Shown in pieces: positions 1-4,287 of a DNA stretch of 5,630 nt; positions within the stretch are counted from its first letter, which is position 1, and every line of letters begins with the position of its first letter. This stretch comes from Lysobacteraceae bacterium (GTDB lineage Bacteria > Pseudomonadota > Gammaproteobacteria > Steroidobacterales > Steroidobacteraceae), in assembly GCA_012516015.1 (NCBI GenBank), contig JAAYXG010000354.1:1-5630 (forward strand), read 5' to 3'. Made by a program: the position numbers and the translations under genes. The notes below the pieces were generated by a model that worked only from the letters and a program-made list of their open reading frames with translations, made no database searches and was not told the origin of the DNA.

Positions 1-198
1 CAATGGTTCAGACCGCGGCTCGAAGACTTGGGCGATACCTTTCGCGGACGAAAGCTCGTCGCCTTGGATTTCGAGCGCGAGGACCTGGCGCTTCGCATCC
101 TCTTCGATCTGGCCGAGGAGGCGACGGTCGTGAGCCCGCAGTCGCTGCGCAAGAAGCTGCACAAGCAAGCAGCTCGAGTGCTTGCCGCCACGGCGTGA
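1..198 (+). CDS. WYL-domain transcriptional regulator, C-terminal fragment (5' end outside window)
   Basis: Frame 1 is open from the first base to a TGA at 196-198 and gives 65 residues. The stretch EDLALRILFDLAEEATVVSP followed by QSLRKKLHKQAARVL has the layout of the extreme C-terminus (WCX region) of WYL/PafC/YafY-type regulators: an alternating helix-strand ending in 'P-x-S-L-R-x-x-L-x-x-x-A-x-x-V'. Family members bind DNA through an N-terminal HTH and sense a ligand or nucleic acid through the WYL domain; both lie upstream of this window. The part seen contains no ATG start, so ordinary ORF listing misses it, but codon use (G/C-rich third positions) fits a real gene. The family call rests on this short tail and is moderate. 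An out-of-frame permease remnant follows directly. Confidence 0.6.
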   Translation, partial: QWFRPRLEDLGDTFRGRKLVALDFEREDLALRILFDLAEEATVVSPQSLRKKLHKQAARVLAATA

Positions 199-253
199 CG
201 ATCGAGCCCTTCTCCGGTTACTTAGCCGCCGTTCGCCGGCTGGCGCTTTCGAG

Positions 254-382
254 CTTGCGGCGAGCAGCGACCTCGTGCTCACAGGGGTTTTCTGGGCGTG
301 TGCAATCGGCCTCGTCGGCGGCCTCTTCCCCGCACTCCGAGCAGCACGACTCCCGGTCGCAACCGCACTGCGAGCAGTGTGA
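254..382 (+). pseudogene. C-terminal remnant of a MacB/FtsX-type ABC transporter permease
   Basis: Frame 2 ends in a peptide containing DLVLTGVFWACAIGLVGG, then LFPALRAARLPVATALRAV and TGA at 380-382. A last membrane helix running into a 'G-G-L-F-P-A-x-R-A-A-R-L-P-V-x-x-A-L-R' box is the classic C-terminus of MacB/FtsX-like permeases (lipoprotein or drug export family), normally 350-800 residues long. Only about 43 residues of homology are present. Further 5' the frame gives low-complexity, non-permease residues and soon enters the regulator's last codons out of frame (198). No credible start or ribosome site exists. I infer a deletion left only the 3' end; the exact left edge is uncertain. 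The stop codon is inside a strong hairpin. The family match is fairly secure; that it is untranslated is inferred. Confidence 0.6.
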
Positions 383-417
383 CGGCGCACGGGACGACGA
401 GTAGGCGCCGTTACACT
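376..417. terminator. 13-pair hairpin spanning the permease stop codon; possible bidirectional terminator
   Basis: AGTGTGACGGCGC (376-388) pairs with GCGCCGTTACACT (405-417): twelve Watson-Crick pairs and one G-U, with a 16-nt loop. It lies between the plus-strand permease remnant, whose TGA at 380-382 is in the left arm, and the 3' end of the minus-strand zinc-ribbon gene (stop at 462-464). This convergent position suits a shared transcription stop. Neither side has a run of T, so it is not a classical intrinsic terminator. It could instead block 3' exonucleases or act with Rho. Confidence 0.45.
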
Positions 418-422
418 CTGGC

Positions 423-457
423 GTCTACACGTCTACACGTCTACACGTCTACACGTC
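423..457. repeat. 8-bp tandem repeat, four full copies plus 3 nt
   Basis: The unit GTCTACAC is repeated perfectly at 423-430, 431-438, 439-446 and 447-454, followed by GTC (455-457). It sits in the short convergent gap, four bases from the end of the zinc-ribbon gene. The perfect copies imply a recent slipped-strand expansion or a spreading simple repeat. The word GCGTCTAC also occurs in the palindromic 3' flank of the last gene (5604-5611), hinting at a repeat family in gene-end regions. Confidence 0.9.
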
Positions 458-461
458 CGAC

Positions 462-806
462 CTACTTGCCCGCCTTGAACACATCGACGGTGACTGTCAC
501 GTTGCGCCCTTCGTTGGCCTGAAGGGCGCCCACGCCGACGACCTTGCGCGCGACTTCCTCGCCGCGATCGTTGCGAATCGAAACGACGACGGAGTATTCC
601 CATGGGGGATCGGATTCAGGGTGCCTGAAGTTGCCCTCGACTCGCAGTGCGGAGAATGCCGGCTGTGCGCGTCGTTCGGCGATCGCCTTCGGGTCGAAGC
701 GCAAGTGGTGCTGGCATTGCGGGCACACGCTCGCGCTTTCGAGAATCGTCGTCTTGCAGTGCGGGCACGTGCGTGTCCTGCCGACCGCACCCCGACTGGT
801 GCTCAT
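462..806 (-). CDS. Small double-CxxC zinc-ribbon protein coupled to bactofilin
   Basis: This 114-residue protein has an N-terminal zinc ribbon: C14-P-H-C17 and C28-P-Q-C31, spaced by ten residues, a typical four-cysteine zinc knuckle pair. A short basic linker (residues 36-50) leads to a predicted all-beta domain (about 51-112) with alternating strands such as EYSVVVSIRN and RNVTVTVDVF, broadly like small Ig/FxLYD-type beta domains. No signal peptide or membrane segment is seen, so it is probably cytoplasmic. The ATG (806-804) overlaps the bactofilin TGA (805-803) as ATGA, and no Shine-Dalgarno precedes it, so translation very likely depends on re-initiation after bactofilin. The function is not known to me. 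Coupling suggests a partner or assembly role for bactofilin, but that is inference; a zinc-ribbon nucleic-acid or protein adaptor is the alternative. Confidence 0.8.
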   Translation of the reverse strand: MSTSRGAVGRTRTCPHCKTTILESASVCPQCQHHLRFDPKAIAERRAQPAFSALRVEGNFRHPESDPPWEYSVVVSIRNDRGEEVARKVVGVGALQANEGRNVTVTVDVFKAGK

Positions 807-1285
807 GAGTCAGACTTGGCGCCTTTCTCGTCCCAGCCGAACTCCGCGCGTCCGCGCATGCGAGAGCCGGCGGCGACCGTGAGCGAGCCGGCCTTGAGAT
901 CGCCATTGATCACGCCTGTCTGCAGGAGCTCGACTCGAGCTGCGGCATCGATGTTGCCTTCGAGCTCGCCGCCGACGATGACGGTATTCGCGCGTACGCC
1001 GCCGGTGACCTTGGCGCCGGCTTCAATCGTCAGATTGCCCTGAACGTGAACGTCGCCTTTGAAATTGCCTGCGATGCGCACATGGCCCGAGCCTTCGATC
1101 TTGCCTTCGATCGTGAGCCCCGCGGCGAGCAGCGATTCCTTTGCATTCGCATCGGCGCGCGACGGTGCGGCGGGTCGAGTCGTCTCGATATTGACCGCTG
1201 CGGGAGCGGCGGGTGCCTTGCTAGGTGCCTTGTCCGTGTCCGGCGTTCCTTGATCGCGCCCGTACTGGTCTTTCCACAATGCCAT
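803..1285 (-). CDS. Bactofilin family cytoskeletal protein
   Basis: This 160-residue protein has the bactofilin (DUF583) layout. There is a disordered Ala/Pro/Lys-rich N-terminus (1-50), a right-handed beta-helix core of short repeated strands (about 53-147; LTIEGKIEGSGHVRIAGNFK, then GDVHVQGNLTIEAGAKVTGG, and so on), and a short polar C-terminus. Bactofilins polymerise without nucleotide into filaments that scaffold cell-wall enzymes, shape or polarity proteins. The start MALWKD, hydrophobic residues followed by Lys, resembles the short membrane-targeting sequences of some family members; this is inference. The ATG is supported by AGGAG at 1297-1293 with 7-nt spacing. A TTGACA -35 lies just upstream. 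It is the first gene of a two-gene unit with the zinc-ribbon gene (ATGA overlap). Length is usual for the family. Confidence 0.93.
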   Translation of the reverse strand: MALWKDQYGRDQGTPDTDKAPSKAPAAPAAVNIETTRPAAPSRADANAKESLLAAGLTIEGKIEGSGHVRIAGNFKGDVHVQGNLTIEAGAKVTGGVRANTVIVGGELEGNIDAAARVELLQTGVINGDLKAGSLTVAAGSRMRGRAEFGWDEKGAKSDS

Positions 1286-1314
1286 GACGACTCTCCTAGA
1301 TGAACGGAGCGCCG

Positions 1315-1343
1315 TAATTACACATGGAGGTAAAGAGTGTCAA
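1315..1343 (-). promoter_or_regulatory. Probable sigma-70 promoter of the bactofilin operon
   Basis: On the minus strand TTGACA (1343-1338, perfect -35) is followed either by TGTAAT (1322-1317, five of six -10 matches, 15-nt spacer) or by TAATTA (1320-1315, poor -10, 17-nt spacer). Either would start transcription about 20-25 nt before the bactofilin ATG, leaving room for the AGGAG site at 1297-1293. The perfect -35 is the strong part; the -10 choice is uncertain. Confidence 0.5.
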
Positions 1344-1453
1344 ACGCGCCGACACTTTCCGACGCCGAATGGAGACAAATTGAGGCGTTTCTCGCAACTC
1401 CGCTGAGCGCGGTCAATGGAGTGTCGTACTGGTGGGATGAGATAGGGTCTTAG
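1337..1453 (+). CDS. Candidate small ORF, 38 residues, GTG start, unknown function
   Basis: The GTG at 1337-1339 is preceded by GGAGG (1326-1330) at 6-nt spacing, a very good ribosome site. The frame runs to TAG at 1451-1453 and encodes a soluble peptide beginning MSNAPTLSDAEWRQIEAFLA and ending in a Trp-rich YWWDEIGS. The first half looks helical ('LSDAEWRQIEAFL'); I do not recognise a family. Third-position GC is lower than in neighbouring genes. Against it: no clear plus-strand promoter is visible, and the first codons overlap the -35 box of the minus-strand bactofilin promoter. It may be a real small protein divergent from bactofilin, or chance. Confidence 0.33.
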   Translation: MSNAPTLSDAEWRQIEAFLATPLSAVNGVSYWWDEIGS

Positions 1454-1474
1454 GTGTTGTGATCACCTTGCGCA

Positions 1475-1507
1475 GGCTGCGGTTCGCCGAACGCGTGGAC
1501 CGCAGCC
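1475..1507. repeat. Hairpin with 9-bp perfect arms in the small-gene intergenic region
   Basis: GGCTGCGGT (1475-1483) and ACCGCAGCC (1499-1507) are perfect inverted copies. The inner bases 1484-1487 and 1495-1498 add four more pairs (two G-U), leaving a 7-nt loop. It lies 22 bp past the stop of the plus-strand 38-residue ORF and about 43 bp past the stop of the minus-strand 26-residue ORF, so it could end either transcript. No T-run follows on either strand, so the terminator role is a guess. Confidence 0.5.
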
Positions 1508-1549
1508 AGGCGGTTTGGAGCTCGTCAGCCTCCCTGCTGCCGTGATCGA

Positions 1550-1630
1550 TTACGCGTGACGATCGAACACGTGCAGAACAGTGAGCGCCAGAGTGGCTCC
1601 GACAACCAACAACGCGGCCAACGTCAACAT
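1550..1630 (-). CDS. Candidate small membrane protein, 26 residues
   Basis: The minus strand reads ATG (1630-1628) to TAA (1552-1550) and encodes MLTLAALLVVGATLALTVLH followed by VFDRHA. Residues 2-22 form one uninterrupted hydrophobic helix of membrane-spanning length, ending in a short charged tail (D-R-H-A). AAGGAG (1645-1640) stands 9 nt before the ATG. A near-consensus promoter lies further upstream and would give a leader of about 36 nt. Ribosome site, promoter and single-helix product together are typical of small regulatory or accessory membrane proteins. It is not homologous to anything I recognise. It follows ybdD by 107 bp on the same strand but appears to have its own transcript. 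The peptide is too short for composition alone to prove coding. Confidence 0.55.
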   Translation of the reverse strand: MLTLAALLVVGATLALTVLHVFDRHA

Positions 1631-1672
1631 CTTCCCTTTCTCCTTTTGCTGCTTTGCATCATTTTGCGCTGC

Positions 1673-1700
1673 AGTATAGCAGAGCCGTAGGGAATATCAA
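1673..1700 (-). promoter_or_regulatory. Near-consensus extended -10 sigma-70 promoter for the 26-residue ORF
   Basis: On the minus strand TTGATA (1700-1695, five of six) and TATACT (1678-1673, five of six) are separated by 16 nt, with TG one base before the -10 box (extended -10, TGCTATACT). The predicted start is near 1666, upstream of the AAGGAG and ATG of the small membrane ORF. This is the best sigma-70 promoter in the window. It lies between ybdD and the small ORF, so it marks a separate transcription unit rather than an extension of the cstA operon. Confidence 0.65.
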
Positions 1701-1737
1701 CTACTTACGGGCGTGTATGGTGCAGTGCTTTGGGGCC

Positions 1738-1932
1738 TCAGCAACACCGTGACACGCCGCTCCACTTGCGCTCTTGCTCGCGCAGGTAGAACTCCCGCGC
1801 GGAGAGCGGCGGCGTATCGGGGTGTGTGGCAGCGTGATGCGCCAGATAGGCGCTGTACGCGTCGTCGCGGGACAGCGCCCGAATGAAGCGCCAGAGCGTG
1901 CGAGGCAGGAGGCGCAGCGTGGCGAAGCTCAT
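1738..1932 (-). CDS. ybdD: YbdD/YjiX-family small protein (DUF466), CstA partner
   Basis: This 64-residue protein matches the YbdD/YjiX family in length (about 65) and pattern: DDAYSAYLAHHAATHPDTPP, then LSAREFYLREQERKW, ending in the family's hallmark Arg-Cys-Cys C-terminus. In enterobacteria the gene always accompanies cstA or btsT, and the small protein is needed with CstA for pyruvate uptake; the molecular mechanism is not settled. The ATG (1932-1930) overlaps the cstA TGA (1931-1929) as ATGA, and no Shine-Dalgarno precedes it, so translation is coupled to cstA and amounts should track the transporter. The protein is soluble or peripheral with no membrane helix. No clear terminator follows it before the next promoter. 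The same frame stays open far upstream, but that extension is Arg-rich antisense-like sequence inside cstA and is not a longer gene. Confidence 0.92.
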   Translation of the reverse strand: MSFATLRLLPRTLWRFIRALSRDDAYSAYLAHHAATHPDTPPLSAREFYLREQERKWSGVSRCC

Positions 1933-3968
1933 TGGGCGTGCACCGGCACCGCAGGTGCCTCCGAGCTCGGGAGGACGGGGAGCCCTCGCGCCACGCGCCA
2001 GCTCACGCGTGCGGTATCCGCGATCACGACCCACAAGATAGCGGTGAGGAGCAGCGCAAGGGCCGCGTCCAGCCGCTGGTTGAAAATCAATTGCGGCGCG
2101 ACGGCGGCTTGTTCGGGCGGCAATGCGCCGGTCGCCAACTTGGTGGCGAGTTGCTCGGCCGCGGCGAGAAAGCCGACTCGAGGATCCGCCGACATGACCT
2201 TCTCCCACGTGGCGACGGTCGTGATCAGCGCGATCCACGCGAGCGGCGCCGCCGTGACCCATGCATAGCGCAGCTTCCCCTGCTTGATGATGATGCCGGT
2301 CGCGACGCAAAGCGCGATGCCCGCGAGCAGTTGATTCGCGATGCCGAACAGCGGCCAGAGGATATTGATGCCGCCATTCGGATCGACGACGCCGATGTAC
2401 AGGAAGTAGCCCCATCCCGCAACGACGAGCGCGCTCGCGATGAGGACCGACGGATACCACGAAGTGCGACCGAGCGGCTTCCAGACGTGACCGAGCGCAT
2501 CCTGCAGCATGAAGCGACCGACGCGCGTGCCGGCATCGAGTGTCGTGAGGATGAATACCGCTTCGAACATGATCGCGAAGTGGTACCACACCGCGAGCAT
2601 CCCCGAGCCGAACGCGCTCGAGAAGATGCTGGCCATGCCGACGGCGAGCGACGGCGCGCCGCCCGTGCGCGCGAACAGCGTGGATTCGCCCATGTCTTGC
2701 GCGAGACGATCCATCTGCTCCACCGTCACGGGAAAGCCCCAGCTCGAAATCGTGCTCACCGCGGCTTCGGCGCTCGCGCCGACGATGCCGGGCGAGCTGT
2801 TGATCGCGAAGAACACGCCCGGATCGAGCAGCGTCGCGGCGATCATTGCCATGATGGCGACGCTCGATTCGAGGACCATGCTGCCATAGCCGATGAGCCG
2901 CACGTCCGATTCGGTACCGATGAGCTTCGGTGTCGTGCCGCTCGCGACGAGCGCGTGGAACCCGGAGATCGCGCCGCACGCAATCGTGATGAAGACGAAC
3001 GGAAAGATGGCGCCGCCGAAGATCGGTCCGGTCCCGTCGATGAACTGCGTCACCGCCGGCATCTTGATCTCGGGGCTCATGATGACGACGGCGATCGCGA
3101 GCAGGAGGACGGTGCCGAGCTTGAGGAACGTCGAGAGGTAATCGCGCGGCGCGAGCAGCAGCCAGACGGGCAGCACGGCCGCGATGAAGCCGTACGCGAT
3201 GACGAACCAGGCGAGCGGCTTGCCGTCGAGATCGAACCACGTGCGGAGCGTTTCATGCTCGTTGAGCGCGCCGCCGCCGACGACCGCGAGCAGCAATAGC
3301 GCGAGCCCGATCAGCGACGCCTCCAGGACGCGGCCCGGACGAATGTTGCGCAGATACAGGCCGATGAGCACCGCGATCGGGATCGTGGCGAAGACCGTTG
3401 CGGTCGCCCATGGGCTGTGCTTCATCGCGTTGACGACGACGAGTCCAAGCACGGCAATCAGAATCAGCATGATGACGAGCGTGCCGACGATCGCGGCATA
3501 GCCGCCGATCGGGCCGAGCTCGTCGCGCGCCATTTGCCCGAGGCTGCGCCCGTCGCGGCGCGTCGAGAGAAACAGGATCGTCATGTCCTGCACGCAGCCG
3601 CCGAGCACGGCGCCGACGAGGATCCAGAGCGTGCCGGGGAGAAATCCGAACTGCGCCGCGAGCGTCGGACCGATCAGCGGACCGGGGCCTGCGATCGCGG
3701 CGAAGTGGTGGCCGAATACGATCCAACGATGTGTCGGAACGAAATCGCGGCCATTGTTCAAGCGAATCGCAGGCGTTGCGCGGGCGTCGTCCACGGTCAG
3801 CACGCGTGCGGCGATCCAAGCGCTATAGAACCGGTAGCCGAGCGCGTACACGCACACCGCAGCGACGACGATCCACATCGCGTTGATCGTCTCGCCCCGG
3901 TTCAGCGCAATGCCGCCCAATGCGGATGCGCCAATGAGCGCGACGCAGGCCCACAGCAGTTTGCGCAT
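1929..3968 (-). CDS. cstA: CstA-family carbon starvation protein / pyruvate-proton symporter
   Basis: This 679-residue polytopic inner-membrane protein belongs to the CstA/BtsT (YjiY) family; enterobacterial members are about 700-720 residues. After an N-terminal helix (about 3-22) and a second (31-49) comes the signature region at 73-101 with GRDFVPTHRW, FGHHFAAIAGPGPLIGP, and then GGCVQDMTILFLSTRRDGRS (123-142). The C-terminal part (about 500-660) is the CstA 5-helix domain and contains NGGINILWPLFGIANQLLAG (531-550). Family members import pyruvate with protons during carbon starvation; older work linked CstA to peptides. The frame could extend to 4079, but ATG 3968-3966 is chosen because AGGGG at 3981-3977 stands 8 nt before it and the upstream residues are non-membrane and poorly conserved in type. 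It forms an operon with ybdD (ATGA overlap). No LytS/LytTR-type regulator (the BtsSR kind) lies in the window. Confidence 0.96.
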   Translation of the reverse strand: MRKLLWACVALIGASALGGIALNRGETINAMWIVVAAVCVYALGYRFYSAWIAARVLTVDDARATPAIRLNNGRDFVPTHRWIVFGHHFAAIAGPGPLIGPTLAAQFGFLPGTLWILVGAVLGGCVQDMTILFLSTRRDGRSLGQMARDELGPIGGYAAIVGTLVIMLILIAVLGLVVVNAMKHSPWATATVFATIPIAVLIGLYLRNIRPGRVLEASLIGLALLLLAVVGGGALNEHETLRTWFDLDGKPLAWFVIAYGFIAAVLPVWLLLAPRDYLSTFLKLGTVLLLAIAVVIMSPEIKMPAVTQFIDGTGPIFGGAIFPFVFITIACGAISGFHALVASGTTPKLIGTESDVRLIGYGSMVLESSVAIMAMIAATLLDPGVFFAINSSPGIVGASAEAAVSTISSWGFPVTVEQMDRLAQDMGESTLFARTGGAPSLAVGMASIFSSAFGSGMLAVWYHFAIMFEAVFILTTLDAGTRVGRFMLQDALGHVWKPLGRTSWYPSVLIASALVVAGWGYFLYIGVVDPNGGINILWPLFGIANQLLAGIALCVATGIIIKQGKLRYAWVTAAPLAWIALITTVATWEKVMSADPRVGFLAAAEQLATKLATGALPPEQAAVAPQLIFNQRLDAALALLLTAILWVVIADTARVSWRVARGLPVLPSSEAPAVPVHAQ

Positions 3969-3976
3969 CGTTTGTT

Positions 3977-3981
3977 CCCCT
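3977..3981 (-). promoter_or_regulatory. Ribosome binding site that fixes the cstA start
   Basis: On the minus strand AGGGG (3981-3977) is followed by 8 nt (AACAAACG) and the ATG at 3968-3966. The more upstream in-frame start near 4079 lacks such a site and would add a 37-residue polar, Arg-rich leader before the first membrane helix, so the shorter protein is preferred. Confidence 0.75.
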
Positions 3982-4016
3982 GATGGTCTCGAGTTGACGA
4001 TTACCCGTTGACCGTT

Positions 4017-4066
4017 GGCGGCCGGGCAAGCGGCGATTCGGCTGTGAATCGCCGTGATCGGCCGCC
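4017..4066. repeat. Nested two-tier palindrome upstream of cstA
   Basis: The outer arms GGCGGCC (4017-4023) and GGCCGCC (4060-4066), 7 bp, enclose perfect inner arms CGGCGATTC (4031-4039) and GAATCGCCG (4046-4054), 9 bp, around the 6-nt loop GGCTGT. The gaps between tiers are 7 and 5 nt. It overlaps the -35 region proposed for cstA, so it could be an operator for a dimeric or tetrameric regulator. Read as RNA from another start, it would form a long stem. The role is inferred; the symmetry is directly visible. Confidence 0.6.
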
Positions 4067-4222
4067 TTCGTGCCGCCACGCGGAGCGGTACTCGGCCTCT
4101 ATTGATGTTGTCGGACGGCCTCGGGATGAGCGCCGCGGTGGCGTGATGGTATCAGTCCGGGTCGGGAAGGTGCAGGCGGATGGGTTGCGCGCGTACCGTG
4201 CTTACGCCATCACGTGCGGCGA

Positions 4223-4243
4223 GTTATGCTCTTCGACCATAAC
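4223..4243. promoter_or_regulatory. Operator-like inverted repeat GTTATG-N9-CATAAC before the VOC gene
   Basis: GTTATG (4223-4228) and CATAAC (4238-4243) are perfect 6-bp inverted copies separated by 9 bp, giving a centre-to-centre spacing of 15 bp. They stand about 45 bp before the VOC-protein ATG, where a promoter and operator are expected. A 6-bp match could arise by chance, so this is a weak call. Confidence 0.3.
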
Positions 4244-4287
4244 CGCCTCACCGGCTCTCGACCGAACGACTGTCAAGGGAGATTGCG

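Larger units (their letters stand above)
3969..4287. other. Divergent intergenic region between cstA and the VOC gene
   Basis: These 319 bp hold no convincing gene. On the cstA side there is a weak minus-strand promoter candidate: TTGCCC (4029-4024), 18-nt spacer, GGTAAT (4005-4000), four of six matches each. It would start transcription near 3993. The word GTTGAC occurs twice in direct orientation with a 14-bp period (3993-3998, 4007-4012), and a nested palindrome covers the -35 area (4017-4066). On the VOC side there is a GTTATG/CATAAC inverted repeat (4223-4243) and the ribosome site AAGGGAG (4275-4281), 6 nt before the ATG; the TATGCT inside the repeat (4225-4230) is only a weak -10 candidate without a good -35. 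This is probably a two-way control region. Confidence 0.5.

Noticed and set aside
3..404. 133-residue plus-strand frame starting at base 3
   Set aside because: It is Ser/Arg-rich and out of frame with both the regulator tail (frame 1) and the permease remnant (frame 2), each of which has a recognisable motif.
423..457. CRISPR array
   Set aside because: The units are 8 bp, directly abutting, with no spacers and no cas genes.
1337..1453. Transposase N-terminus (the 'LSDAEWRQIE' start recalls IS5-type 'LTDEEW' openings)
   Set aside because: Only a few residues agree, the frame stops after 38 codons, and no terminal inverted repeats or further transposase sequence lie nearby.
1738..3240. 500-residue minus-strand frame ending in the YbdD-like sequence
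   Set aside because: Upstream of the ATG at 1932 it lies out of frame inside cstA and is Arg-rich noise. Only the last 64 codons match YbdD.
1932..3299. 455-residue plus-strand frame opposite cstA
   Set aside because: The product is a run of Arg/Asp/Glu/His with no fold-like pattern, as expected for the antisense of a GC-rich membrane-protein gene.
3969..4079. 37-codon N-terminal extension of cstA
   Set aside because: The residues are polar and Arg-rich, the region overlaps the palindrome and promoter candidate, and the downstream ATG at 3968 has a good AGGGG site.
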